Shown piece after piece: positions 35,866 through 44,309 of a DNA stretch of 64,000 bases. The notes under the pieces are model-generated. The model was given only the letters and a program-made list of their open reading frames with translations. It had not been told where the DNA came from and did no database searches. Positions within the stretch are counted from its first letter, which is position 1. Each line of letters opens with the position of its first letter. The DNA comes from an uncultured Clostridia bacterium. GTDB taxonomy: Bacteria; Bacillota; Clostridia; Oscillospirales; Acutalibacteraceae. Both the position numbers and the translations under genes were made by a program. The DNA is taken from contig CAMAZY010000004.1 of assembly GCA_945863885.1 (NCBI GenBank), forward strand, positions 1 to 64,000. Reading direction: 5' to 3'.

Positions 35866-36921
35866 TTATTTGTCTTTTTCCAACAGCTTCCGATAAAAAC
35901 GAAAAGCGGAAGGCAATGCACAGTTTTGTAAAATTTCTTCTGCTGTTTTCCATTCAAACTGCGGGCTTTCCGTTCCGCATTCGACCCGATAGCCGTTCAT
36001 GTGCCACTCGATATGGGTAAAAATATGCTTTGCCGTTCCGCACGGCTCACAGGACATCGGCTCAACGCCTGCCTGCGATAAGAACGTTTCCGCCTCGCTC
36101 ATCGTCATGCGCCTAATGGCGTTCGGAAATTCCCACATTCCCGCAAGCAGACCGCTGTTCTCACGGCGGTGTAAAGCAATTTTATCGCCGCAGAAAAGCA
36201 GAAAGACCGTACGTTTTTCGGTTTTTCTCTTCTTTTTTTCGCTTCTGACGGGATACCGCTCGGTTTCGCCGGCAAGGCAGGCACAGCACAACGTATTCAG
36301 CGGACAAGCGGTGCATTTCGGCTCCCCGTTCGGAATACAGACGACTTCGCCAAGCTCCATGATACCCTCAGTCAGAGCGGCGGCATCCTTTCCAACCGGA
36401 TAGATCTCCCGCAAAAGCGCTGTCACTTCCCTTTTGACTTTCGGCTGCATAATATCCGCATCGCAAGCCGTCAGCCGCATAATGACACGCAGGACATTGC
36501 CGTCCACCGCCGGCTCCGGCTGACCGAAAGCAATCGAGGCGATCGCACCGGCGGTATATTCTCCGATTCCGGGAAGCTTTTTTAATTCATCCGCCGTTTG
36601 CGGCAGTTCGCCGCCGTAAACCGAAACGACCGTCTGCGCCGCTTTTTTGAGGTTGCGCACACGGCTGTAATAGCCGAGACCCTCCCAAAGCTTCATCAGC
36701 TTTTCGTCGTCAACCTCACTGAGTGACTCAATTGTCGGCAACTGAGACAAAAACCGCTCATAATACGGAATGACTGTTTCGATCCTCGTTTGCTGAAGCA
36801 TGGTTTCGGAAAGCCAGACATGATACGGCGAAGCGTCCGCCCGCCACGGAAGGTTTCTTTTCACTTTTTTATACCAACCGACAATCAGCGGTACGGCGGC
36901 TTGCAATTCTTCTTTTCTCAT
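35866..36921 (-). CDS. mutY: A/G-specific adenine glycosylase MutY
   Basis: 351-residue base-excision enzyme removing A opposite 8-oxo-G. The HhH-GPD domain has catalytic Glu39 in SETMLQQT and Asp140 in VDGNVLR, with the hairpin LPGIGEYTAGA. Four iron-sulfur cysteines lie at 195, 203, 206 and 212 (C-X7-C-X2-C-X5-C). The C-terminal NUDIX-like domain (about 235-345), with MWEFPN, recognises 8-oxo-G. GGAG lies six bases before the ATG. It is monocistronic with its own promoter and terminator. Confidence 0.96.
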   Translation of the reverse strand: MRKEELQAAVPLIVGWYKKVKRNLPWRADASPYHVWLSETMLQQTRIETVIPYYERFLSQLPTIESLSEVDDEKLMKLWEGLGYYSRVRNLKKAAQTVVSVYGGELPQTADELKKLPGIGEYTAGAIASIAFGQPEPAVDGNVLRVIMRLTACDADIMQPKVKREVTALLREIYPVGKDAAALTEGIMELGEVVCIPNGEPKCTACPLNTLCCACLAGETERYPVRSEKKKRKTEKRTVFLLFCGDKIALHRRENSGLLAGMWEFPNAIRRMTMSEAETFLSQAGVEPMSCEPCGTAKHIFTHIEWHMNGYRVECGTESPQFEWKTAEEILQNCALPSAFRFYRKLLEKDK

Positions 36922-36952
36922 AGCTTACTCCCGGATACAAAATGATACGTTC

Positions 36953-36981
36953 ATTATACCCGGAACGAACAGGATTTTCAA
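36953..36981 (-). promoter_or_regulatory. Promoter of mutY
   Basis: TTGAAA (36976-36981), 17 bp, TATAAT (36953-36958), about 30 bp before the ATG. Confidence 0.85.
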
Positions 36982-37062
36982 TAGAAGGCCCGGTATTGTA
37001 AAATCTTGCTGTACCGAAAAAGGATAGTATTTTTGCGTGTTTATAAAAGGTGTACGTTCACA

Positions 37063-37096
37063 AAAAGAAAAAAGAGCAGAACAAGTGTCCTGCTCT
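37063..37096 (-). terminator. Terminator of the zinc-ribbon CFI-box gene
   Basis: A 7-bp stem (37090-37096 with 37073-37079) is followed on the minus strand by a long T-rich run, just past the stop codon. Confidence 0.85.
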
Positions 37097-37104
37097 GAAA
37101 GGAA

Positions 37105-38121
37105 TTACCAATTGCGGTCATTATAAGGAGTATCCTGTACACCCTTATTATTGAGCCGTTGTACCATTTTGTCAAGGGTAGGTTTCCACATATTATTAAA
37201 CCATTCGGTTTTACCAAACCATTTTACAAGTGTGGGACTAATTGCATAATATGTATGGATAAAGGCCCTGCCATACCAAGTTTCGGCCAACGTGTCGTCA
37301 CGATAACGACGGAGCGTCCATACCTGTGGGCAGTCATATGAGCCGTATACAGCTGTTGCTACATAGCATCCGCCGGAACTAGTATTAACAGTTGGCGGCG
37401 TATATGAGCTGTCTTTTGCCTTAATTTCGTTCGTAAGTCTCGTAGTTTCTGTAGTGCGATAATTTGCATCAAAAAACTTGCTGTAATTTGAAACGAAACC
37501 ATTTTCGTGTTTCTGTACAGATACAAGTCTATCACTTTCAGAACTAAAACAGTTCTTAAGCGACTTTTCTAACATTGTATAAATAGATTTGGCTGCCACT
37601 ACTCGTTCGCTGCATTCTGCAAATACACCACTTACCGATGAATGCTGATAGTAATGATTTACGGCAACATTTGCAAACATTCCAGCAATTTTCTCAGAAT
37701 AAGTTATGACAGTATCTAAAGCCTTATTCTTCTCTTCTTCATCTTGTATATCAGAAATAAGCTTCATCGTGCTATCAATATTATTTGCAACAGAATAAGC
37801 AGCACTTGAGATGTTCATGATTTTGCACTGCATAGATTGATAGAAAACTTGGAAAAAAGCTGCTTCCCAGTTGTTAGGGTCTTCTTGCAGCACCATACCA
37901 TAATACTTTTCAGCATTTTCACTATTATCACAGTCACGAGCACGACGTGCCAAAATCAACAACTTTTCTGCTTCTTCAGATTTATCAACTTTAACAACCG
38001 TACCAAGCAGTTTTTTAGCTTCTTCTACAGAATACTTTGTGCCGCAGTTTTGGCATACATACATTCCATCTTGTTTAATCAAATCATCGCTGCCGCACAT
38101 TTCACATACCATAGATTTCAT
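37105..38121 (-). CDS. Zinc-ribbon protein with CFI-box-like C-terminal domain
   Basis: 338 residues. The N-terminal zinc ribbon is CEMC...CQNC (about 6-25). It is followed by a TPR-like helical stretch (about 50-90), a helical region, and a conserved C-terminal domain with GGCYVATAVYG, CPQVWTLRRYRD, ETWYGRAFI and SPTLVKWFGKTEWF. This end is common in Clostridia and named after its C[FY][IV]ATAVYG box; its function is not known. AAAGG precedes the ATG. It is expressed from a strong promoter within duplicated leader copy A and ends at its own terminator. Confidence 0.8.
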   Translation of the reverse strand: MKSMVCEMCGSDDLIKQDGMYVCQNCGTKYSVEEAKKLLGTVVKVDKSEEAEKLLILARRARDCDNSENAEKYYGMVLQEDPNNWEAAFFQVFYQSMQCKIMNISSAAYSVANNIDSTMKLISDIQDEEEKNKALDTVITYSEKIAGMFANVAVNHYYQHSSVSGVFAECSERVVAAKSIYTMLEKSLKNCFSSESDRLVSVQKHENGFVSNYSKFFDANYRTTETTRLTNEIKAKDSSYTPPTVNTSSGGCYVATAVYGSYDCPQVWTLRRYRDDTLAETWYGRAFIHTYYAISPTLVKWFGKTEWFNNMWKPTLDKMVQRLNNKGVQDTPYNDRNW

Positions 38122-38172
38122 ATTTGCACCTTTTACCCCCGCACCAATACCATAAAAGTCTGATTACAGTAT

Positions 38173-38377
38173 CGGGAGTTCCTTTCTCTTTAATATTCTG
38201 CAACCATCGAGCCGCTTCGTCCTGTTTGTCGGGCGCCCCTCGGTTTATTACCGTATCGACATAAAGGCGGAGTGCTTCAACGATTTCTTATCAGCGCAAC
38301 CTGATAAGATGTAACTTGATTATACATAAATGCAAGTTAATTGTCAACTATTTTTACAGTTTTTATCAAAAAATCCT
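38173..38377 (-). repeat. Duplicated promoter-leader module, copy A
   Basis: About 205 bp, nearly identical to copy B 774 bp away (38947-39150). On the minus strand it contains a consensus promoter, a hairpin CTTATCAG-N6-CTGATAAG, then about 130 nt. In copy A that stretch is an open frame (starting EIVEALRLYVDTVINRGAP) with no start codon, running into the downstream gene. It precedes the CFI-box gene. The rest of the 38122-38499 gap holds only the next gene's terminator. Confidence 0.85.
38319..38347 (-). promoter_or_regulatory. Consensus sigma-A promoter in leader copy A
   Basis: TTGACA (38342-38347), exactly 17 bp, TATAAT (38319-38324), a perfect consensus. A hairpin begins about 10 bp after the -10 box, at or near the RNA start. 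Confidence 0.9.
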
Positions 38378-38454
38378 ATTTCCTCCAGCTTTCTCACAGC
38401 CGACCAAAAAAGGTAAAAGCACCGACCAAAATCCAAGGAAAACTTCAGACAGAA

Positions 38455-38482
38455 CAAAAAAAGAGCAGGCAAAAACCTGCTC
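38455..38482 (-). terminator. Terminator of the small membrane protein gene
   Basis: A 7-bp stem (38476-38482 with 38463-38469) and seven T on the minus strand, 18 bp past the stop codon. Confidence 0.88.
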
Positions 38483-38499
38483 GATCCATACTTTTTTCC

Positions 38500-38889
38500 T
38501 TACGATTCACGAGGATCATTTGTATAAGTGTTCGGTTGCTGCGCATAAGCATTTGCCTGTGATTTAGCGGCTGCAGCACCTCTATCAGGCAAAGCAATAA
38601 CTAATAAATATCCCACAAGCGGAATATAAAATGCTATTTTTAAATATTTTGTATCTTTATAGCCTTTAATCAGTGCAACAGAATAAAAATATCCAGCAAG
38701 GATAAAATCCACCCAGATTATTGTCACTAAAACCAACGTACCAAGTATACACGGCAAAGCAATAGCAGGTTCTTCATTTGCAATACCAAATATAACAAAT
38801 GCGATACAGCCTGCAATAACAATCAGAAAAGTAAAAAACGAAACATTTTTATACATTTTTTTATCTAAGTCTTTCAGTCTTTTTCTCAT
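38500..38889 (-). CDS. Small membrane protein, unknown
   Basis: 129 residues: a basic N-terminus (MRKRLKDLDKKM), three or four hydrophobic segments (about 17-36, 43-70, 85-100), then a polar Ala/Gln/Asn-rich tail. I do not recognise a family. It is expressed from leader copy B, so it may be co-regulated with the CFI-box gene that follows copy A. A GGGGATTTGAGG stretch lies before the ATG. Confidence 0.7.
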   Translation of the reverse strand: MRKRLKDLDKKMYKNVSFFTFLIVIAGCIAFVIFGIANEEPAIALPCILGTLVLVTIIWVDFILAGYFYSVALIKGYKDTKYLKIAFYIPLVGYLLVIALPDRGAAAAKSQANAYAQQPNTYTNDPRES

Positions 38890-38946
38890 AACCTCAAATC
38901 CCCTTTTGCCCTCTCACAACCTCAGCAAACGTAGACCGTACTATTG

Positions 38947-39150
38947 CGGGAGTTCCTTTCTCTTTAATATTTTGCAACCATCGAGCCGCTTCGTCCTGTT
39001 TGTCGGGCGCCCCCGGTTTATTACCGTATCGACATAAAGGCGGAGTGCTTCAACGATTTCTTATCAGCACAAGCCGATAAGATGTAACTTCATTATACAT
39101 AAATTAAAGTGACTTGTCAACTACTTTTACAATTTCTATCAAAAAATCCT
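38947..39150 (-). repeat. Duplicated promoter-leader module, copy B
   Basis: Direct repeat of 38173-38377. The protein-like frame is broken by a one-base deletion near 39021. The hairpin is kept although its inner bases differ (CTTATCGGCTTGTGCTGATAAG-type). It precedes the small membrane protein gene. Within the 38890-39768 gap, the remainder holds a pseudogene (39241-39488), its terminator, an inverted repeat and the promoter of the large plus-strand gene. Confidence 0.85.
39092..39120 (-). promoter_or_regulatory. Consensus sigma-A promoter in leader copy B
   Basis: TTGACA (39115-39120), 17 bp, TATAAT (39092-39097). Spacer bases differ from copy A while both hexamers and the spacing are kept. 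Confidence 0.9.
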
Positions 39151-39180
39151 GTTACTCCCTGTTTCGTCACAATCGAACCA

Positions 39181-39215
39181 CAAAAAATAAATAGTGCCGC
39201 CGGATGATCCACTAT
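39181..39215 (-). terminator. Terminator of the decayed gene
   Basis: ATAGTG (39210-39215, minus) pairs with CACTAT (39191-39196) and is followed by a T-rich run on the minus strand. Confidence 0.55.
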
Positions 39216-39240
39216 GTAATACGTAAAAGCGGGACTTTGT

Positions 39241-39488
39241 TCACCCTTCGATCATTTCCGGCACAGCGTTTATATTCCCTGGGTCAGCAATTACAAATAA
39301 ATCCGGCTCGTCTTCACCGTCAACCGGACAGCTGTACCGGCTACCGCTGTTTGCAAACGCATAGCGTTTCACCTTGCGGGTATGCCGATGCCGCCGAAAA
39401 CAAGCACCGCCTCCCCTTTCTCGTTGCTGCAGTTCCGGCTTGTGATTTTACCGCTTTCCATATCGATTGTCCCCCCCGTTTCTTTCAT
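39241..39488 (-). pseudogene. Frameshifted small gene
   Basis: From ATG 39488 (AAAGG upstream) a frame reads MKETGGTIDMESGKITSRNC and goes on through EAVLVFGGIGIPAR to a TGA at 39372-39374. One frame over, protein-like sequence resumes as KRYAFANSGSRYSCPVDGED and later DLFVIADPGNINAVPEMIEG before TGA 39241-39243. A single frameshift near 39370 would join them into a protein of about 80 residues. A terminator follows. The family is unknown. A run of seven G near the start could also slip. Confidence 0.4.
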
Positions 39489-39573
39489 AGCGCCTTTTAA
39501 AAACAGAATCTTCAAAAATTTCTAAACAAACGCAAACATTTCTCAATTGTTTTCAATTTATACTATTCGTATG

Positions 39574-39590
39574 TCGTCACTATTTGACGA
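39574..39590. promoter_or_regulatory. Inverted repeat upstream of the reductase gene
   Basis: TCGTCA and TGACGA separated by five bases, about 90 bp upstream of the -35 box of the following promoter. It could be an operator; no regulator is known. Confidence 0.3.
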
Positions 39591-39680
39591 ATCCAAGACC
39601 ATCCCTTTGATTGCTTGCTTTAAGAAATCAGCTTTTCATTTAATAAAATCCTTATTGATTTAACTTGATTCATTTTCAAA

Positions 39681-39709
39681 TTGATTTTGTACACCGTGTG
39701 TGATATTAT
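39681..39709 (+). promoter_or_regulatory. Promoter of the four-domain reductase gene
   Basis: TTGATT (39681-39686), 17 bp, TATTAT (39704-39709) preceded by TGA (extended -10). Confidence 0.7.
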
Positions 39710-39768
39710 GAATCGTAATAAAAAGCCAAGAAGGAGGAAGCCGCAGTTTTCTTGCGGAAACGGAAAGA

Positions 39769-42700
39769 ATGATAAAAGAAGATCTGACGACACTCAAAAA
39801 CTTAAATGAAATGGTGCGTTACGGCGCTGAAAATTTCGGTGAGCGTAATTTTTTAGAGTATAAAAATCCCGACGGCACCATAGCCGCCAAAACCTATGCC
39901 CAATTTAAAGCCTCCTGCGATTCGGCTTGCCTTTGGCTTGCCGAAAAAGGTCTTGACGGCACACACGTCGCTCTTGTCGGTCCGACAAGCTTTGAATGGA
40001 TCACCGGCTATTTTTCCGCCGCGATGACAGGCGGTGCTGCGGTTCCCCTCGCCCCCTCGGAAACGGACGAAATGAACTGCCGGCTGATGGAGTTTGCGGA
40101 CGTAAGCGTTTTTGCTTTCGACAAAAAGCACGAAAGCCTTTATAAGCTTGCAAAAGAAACAGTCGGCTCGATTAAACTGTTTATTTCGCTCGATAACACC
40201 GCAAGCGACAAAGATGTTGTCAACTTCAGCGAGCTTCTTTCTCTTTCCGGCGACTATACCGGCGACCCTGACCCCGATACGATGTGCGCCATTGTGTTCA
40301 CCTCGGGCACAACGGGATTTCCGAAAGGCGTTATGTCGAGCCACAAAAATATGATTTACAGTGCAACAAGCGTTCACGTTGCCTGCCCGACAACAAGAAT
40401 GTTCTGCTGCCTGCCGATTCATCACAGCTTCTGCTTTACGGCGAACATCACCAAGAGCATCGTCCGGGGCAAGACCGTCTGCGTCAATGATTCGCTTGCA
40501 AACCTTGTCAGCGACTTACATCTGTTCAAGCCCGACAGCATTGTTGCCGTTCCGCAGATTGTCAAAAAGCTGATGGGCGGTGCGATCAAGTTTGCCGCTT
40601 CGAAGCCCGAGCTTCCCGAAGAAAAAGCCGCCAATATGTTCTTAGGCGGCAACATCATCGACATCATATCCGGCGGTGCTCCGCTTGAGGCGGCGGCAAA
40701 CGCCCGCTTCAACGCAACGGGTATCCTTGTCTTAAACGGCTACGGCATGACCGAATGTTCCCCGGTTATCGCCAACAACGCCGTCGGCTGTTTCCGTCAC
40801 GGCTCGGTCGGAAAACCCATTCCGTGTATGCAGGTCAGAATCGAAAACGGCGAAATTCTTGTCAAAGGTCCGTCGGTCATGCTCGGCTACTATAAAAACC
40901 CCGAAGCGACCAAAGAAGCCTTCACCGAGGACGGTTTTCTTCATACCGGCGACCTCGGTCACTTCGACGACGACGGCTTTTTGTATGTCACGGGACGGTG
41001 CAAAAACCTGATTCTGCTTGAAAACGGCGAAAATGTTTCGGCGGAAATGCTCGAAGAACAGTTCGCAAACGAGCCTCTTATTCAGGAGGTCATCTGCTAC
41101 GGTGAAAACGGAGCCATCTGCGCCGAGGTTTACTTAAACAAAGCCTTTATCACAGAGAACGGCATCACCGACGAAAACGAAGCCATGACCGCCGTTTTAA
41201 TGCGAATCAATGAAAATCTTGCAAGCTATCAGCGCATTTCAACCTTTAAAATCAGACCGGTTCCGTTTGAGCGTACCTCTTCATCCAAGATTAAGAGAAG
41301 TTCCAAAATGGATGCCGTAAAAAAGGAAATTGTCGAACCTGCCACCGACACCGAAAAGAAAGTCTGCCGGGCGGTCAAGGAGCTTTTACAGCTTCCCGAG
41401 GTCAGCGTCACCGACAACTTTTTTGCAATCGGCGGCGACAGCCTGAACGCCATGGAGCTTGCGGTCAGTCTCAACATCTCCGCTCAGCTGATTTACGATA
41501 AGCCGTTTCTAAATAAGCTTGCCGAGGAAATCGATGCGGCCGGGAACAAGCAAAGCGACAAGCTTGACGGTGTCAACGACATCATCAAGGCGACCGCTCA
41601 CACTGGGAAGAAGCACAGCGGCTACAAGTGTGCACTTCTGACAGGCGCAACGGGCTTTTTGGGCGTGCATATCCTCAAAAAGCTTATCGACAGCGGCGTT
41701 GAAACCTACTGTCTTGTCAGAAGCCGTGAAAAGCTTGACAATCAGCTGAAGTTCTATTTCACCGACTTTGACAGTCCGCTGATTCACGCCGTTACGGGCG
41801 ATATTGAAAAAGAAAAACTCGGTCTGAGCGACAAAAAATACCGTGAACTTGCCGACATGGTTGACACGGTTTTCCACGTTGCGGCAAATGTCCACCACGC
41901 AGGCGATTACGCCGACCTTGAGCGGACAAACGTCACGGGCACGAAAAATGTCATTGACTTTGCGAAAGCAGCTAATGCTGTTTTACAGCACACCTCGACC
42001 GTCAGCGTCCACGGTGCGGCAACGGTCAAGCAGACCAAGTGCAAATCCGTCTTTGACGAGAGCGTGCTTGACATCGGTCAGCGCTATACCGACAACGTCT
42101 ATATCCACAGCAAATACTGCGCCGAACAACTTGTTCTGTCTTCAAGAAAAGACGGACTCGAAGCGAATATTTACCGTATCGGCAACCTCACATGGAGAGC
42201 GAGTGACGGAAAATTCCAGAAAAACAGCGACGACAACGGCTTTTTAAGACGTGTTCATGCGATGCTCAAGCTCGGTCTCGTCAACGAGAACATGGACAAG
42301 TACCCGACCGACCTTACGGCGGTTGACGAGTGTGCCGACGCTTACGTCCGCCTTGCTCTTACGGGGAACGTGAACAAAATCTATCACATGATCAACCCAA
42401 ACTTCCTTCTGACCGAGGATATGTTCCGGCTTCTCGGCGTACCGTACAGACGGGTTTCAACGCTGGAAACGGTAGAGACCGTTTTTGCGAACACTGATGA
42501 CCGGGATATTCACGTTTATATGTTCTATCTCATCATCTCCGGACGTTCGGCGAATATCAAAATGAACAACAGCTATACGGTAAACAGGCTTTCCGAGGTT
42601 GGCTTTACATGGGGCAAGCCCGACAAGGCGTACCTGACCGTTTCCGACTCAGCCGACAGACCGAACGGTCACTGTCTCGACTTTACGCCGTGTAAGCTTA

Positions 42701-43902
42701 AACCGATGAGAACGGCAGGCGGCGTTTTAAATCCGATTCAGAAGCTGACGCTCGGTGTGATGCACGACGCAAAGTTCATCGACAGCGTTCTTCTTCACGG
42801 CGACAAGGCTCTCGACGAGCTAAAAGCCGAAATTCAAAAGGCGAATGTACAAAAGCCGATGTTTATTCTCTACCCCGGTGCGGAAAGACACGAAAAAATC
42901 GCTTCTTTCGTGTCCTCGGTTTCGGCTTCTCCGGTTTTGTTCAGCGGCATTTCAGCCGAACCGACAACCGAAAACACCGACGAAGCGTTAGCGGTCTATT
43001 TCGACAACGGCTGTGACGGCATCGTTGCCGTCGGCGGCGGTTCGGTGCTCGACACGGCGAAAATCACCGCTTTAAGGGCCGCCAACCGTAACGAGGAGAT
43101 CGACGATATCTGTAAAATCGACTCGCTCGCCGCCCCCTGCGTGCCGCTGTTTGCGGTTCCGACCACCTCGGGCACCGGCTCGGAGGTCACCGCGTTTGCC
43201 GTCATCACCGACACCGAGGAGAACAAGAAAAAGCCCTTCGTCAGCGACCGGTTCCAGCCGTTGGCTGTGGCTCTTGACCCGTCGCTTACCGTTTCCGTTC
43301 CGCCGATGAGTACGGCGTATACGGGAATTGATGCGTTGTCGCACGCTGTTGAAGCGGCGGTAAGCTCGTTTGCCTCCTCCTTCCCCGAGGACAAAGCGTA
43401 CTGCGCCAAGGCGGCAAAAAGAATTCTTCATTCTCTCAAAAAAGCGCATGACTGCCCGACCGACCTTGCTTCCCGTGACGAAATGCAGCTTGCATCCTAT
43501 GAAGCCGGTCTTGCGTTCAGAAGAATCGGAACAGGGTATGTTCACGCTGTCGCACACCGTCTCGGCGAATTCTATCATATTCCGCACGGTCAGGCGATTG
43601 CCGCCGTCTTTGTGCCGATCTTAAGAGCAAGTCTCCCCTGCTGTGAAAAGGCTTTGAGTGAGCTTGCAAAAGAATGTGCCGTTTCAAATTCCGACAGCGA
43701 CAAAGAAAACGCAGAAGCCTTCCTTGCGGCGGTCGAAAACCTGATTGCTTCTTTCGGCATTAAGGCGACCGATATTCCGTTTAACGAAGGCGACCTTGAC
43801 GAAATTGTCAGACGTGCGCAGGAGGAAGTGAAGCTGATGGGAGCGCCGAAGCCGTTTTCGGACGATACGCTTCGAAAGCTTATCAAGGAAATCTTCGCAT
43901 AA
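39769..43902 (+). CDS. Carboxylic acid reductase-like A-T-R protein fused to iron-type alcohol dehydrogenase
   Basis: 1377 residues with four parts. First, an acyl-adenylating domain (about 1-515) with the nucleotide loop VFTSGTTGFPKG (176-187), GYGMTE (324-329), HTGDLG (392-397) and a C-terminal SKIK lysine region. Second, a carrier domain (about 525-590) with phosphopantetheine site GGDSL (Ser558). Third, a thioester reductase of the extended SDR type (about 620-955) with NAD(P) motif LTGATGFLG and the YxxxK pair Tyr778/Lys782. Fourth, a group III iron-type alcohol dehydrogenase (about 965-1377) with GGGSVLDTAK (1089-1098) and likely metal ligands Asp1188, His1192, His1259 and His1273. Predicted reaction: carboxylic (perhaps fatty) acid plus ATP to acyl-carrier, to aldehyde, to alcohol. 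It is monocistronic. GGAGG lies 31 bases from the ATG. Confidence 0.9.
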   Translation: MIKEDLTTLKNLNEMVRYGAENFGERNFLEYKNPDGTIAAKTYAQFKASCDSACLWLAEKGLDGTHVALVGPTSFEWITGYFSAAMTGGAAVPLAPSETDEMNCRLMEFADVSVFAFDKKHESLYKLAKETVGSIKLFISLDNTASDKDVVNFSELLSLSGDYTGDPDPDTMCAIVFTSGTTGFPKGVMSSHKNMIYSATSVHVACPTTRMFCCLPIHHSFCFTANITKSIVRGKTVCVNDSLANLVSDLHLFKPDSIVAVPQIVKKLMGGAIKFAASKPELPEEKAANMFLGGNIIDIISGGAPLEAAANARFNATGILVLNGYGMTECSPVIANNAVGCFRHGSVGKPIPCMQVRIENGEILVKGPSVMLGYYKNPEATKEAFTEDGFLHTGDLGHFDDDGFLYVTGRCKNLILLENGENVSAEMLEEQFANEPLIQEVICYGENGAICAEVYLNKAFITENGITDENEAMTAVLMRINENLASYQRISTFKIRPVPFERTSSSKIKRSSKMDAVKKEIVEPATDTEKKVCRAVKELLQLPEVSVTDNFFAIGGDSLNAMELAVSLNISAQLIYDKPFLNKLAEEIDAAGNKQSDKLDGVNDIIKATAHTGKKHSGYKCALLTGATGFLGVHILKKLIDSGVETYCLVRSREKLDNQLKFYFTDFDSPLIHAVTGDIEKEKLGLSDKKYRELADMVDTVFHVAANVHHAGDYADLERTNVTGTKNVIDFAKAANAVLQHTSTVSVHGAATVKQTKCKSVFDESVLDIGQRYTDNVYIHSKYCAEQLVLSSRKDGLEANIYRIGNLTWRASDGKFQKNSDDNGFLRRVHAMLKLGLVNENMDKYPTDLTAVDECADAYVRLALTGNVNKIYHMINPNFLLTEDMFRLLGVPYRRVSTLETVETVFANTDDRDIHVYMFYLIISGRSANIKMNNSYTVNRLSEVGFTWGKPDKAYLTVSDSADRPNGHCLDFTPCKLKPMRTAGGVLNPIQKLTLGVMHDAKFIDSVLLHGDKALDELKAEIQKANVQKPMFILYPGAERHEKIASFVSSVSASPVLFSGISAEPTTENTDEALAVYFDNGCDGIVAVGGGSVLDTAKITALRAANRNEEIDDICKIDSLAAPCVPLFAVPTTSGTGSEVTAFAVITDTEENKKKPFVSDRFQPLAVALDPSLTVSVPPMSTAYTGIDALSHAVEAAVSSFASSFPEDKAYCAKAAKRILHSLKKAHDCPTDLASRDEMQLASYEAGLAFRRIGTGYVHAVAHRLGEFYHIPHGQAIAAVFVPILRASLPCCEKALSELAKECAVSNSDSDKENAEAFLAAVENLIASFGIKATDIPFNEGDLDEIVRRAQEEVKLMGAPKPFSDDTLRKLIKEIFA

Positions 43903-43915
43903 GAACAGCATACAA

Positions 43916-43960
43916 AATCACCGTAACAGCCTTGCCGCCGTTACGGTGATTTCTTTTATT
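43916..43960. terminator. Terminator after the four-domain reductase gene
   Basis: A 12-bp stem (43916-43927 with 43940-43951) is followed by TTCTTTTATT on the plus strand. The convergent exopolysaccharide transcript also ends here. Confidence 0.9.
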
Positions 43961-44309
43961 CCGAAAAGAACTGTCTGCACTTTTCTTCTATCCATGCTTT
44001 AACAAGCGCACGGCTGTCTTCCTCAAGTTCAAAAACCTCGGTTTCGACCGCATCGGGGTCGGTGTTTTCGAAGCTTTTATAGCCGGGGTAAACCGAAGCT
44101 TTCAATATTTCGGTTTCGGTTTCCTCCCCGTTATCTTGCGGTTCGCCCTTTATCTTTTCGATTCGTATCACATAATTGAAAAGCTTCCGGCCGAAAAAGC
44201 CCGTTTCGCCATCCGTTCCGCACGAACCGTAATAGGTATTATACGTTCCGCCGATTCTTGATCCGCCGATGAGCCAGTCAAGCCGCGGCACATTGATGGT
44301 ATACTCCAT
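43956..44309 (-). CDS. Hypothetical protein at the end of the exopolysaccharide operon
   Basis: 117 residues, acidic, no membrane segment. The N-terminal part is Gly/Tyr-rich (LIGGSRIGGTYNTYYGSCG), and the C-terminal part is helical with Glu clusters. I do not recognise a family. Its ATG overlaps the stop codon of the tyrosine kinase gene (TAATG) with GGGAGG upstream, so the two are translated together and it may modulate the kinase. Confidence 0.7.
   Translation of the reverse strand: MEYTINVPRLDWLIGGSRIGGTYNTYYGSCGTDGETGFFGRKLFNYVIRIEKIKGEPQDNGEETETEILKASVYPGYKSFENTDPDAVETEVFELEEDSRALVKAWIEEKCRQFFSE

Noticed and set aside
38173-39150. The two direct repeats as att sites or a composite element around the small membrane gene
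   Set aside because: Each copy carries a promoter oriented to its own downstream gene, and no integrase or transposase is present.
39204-39500. A 98-residue plus-strand frame before the reductase gene
   Set aside because: There is no ribosome site, the composition is Cys/Arg-rich and shadow-like, and the minus strand gives more protein-like sequence.
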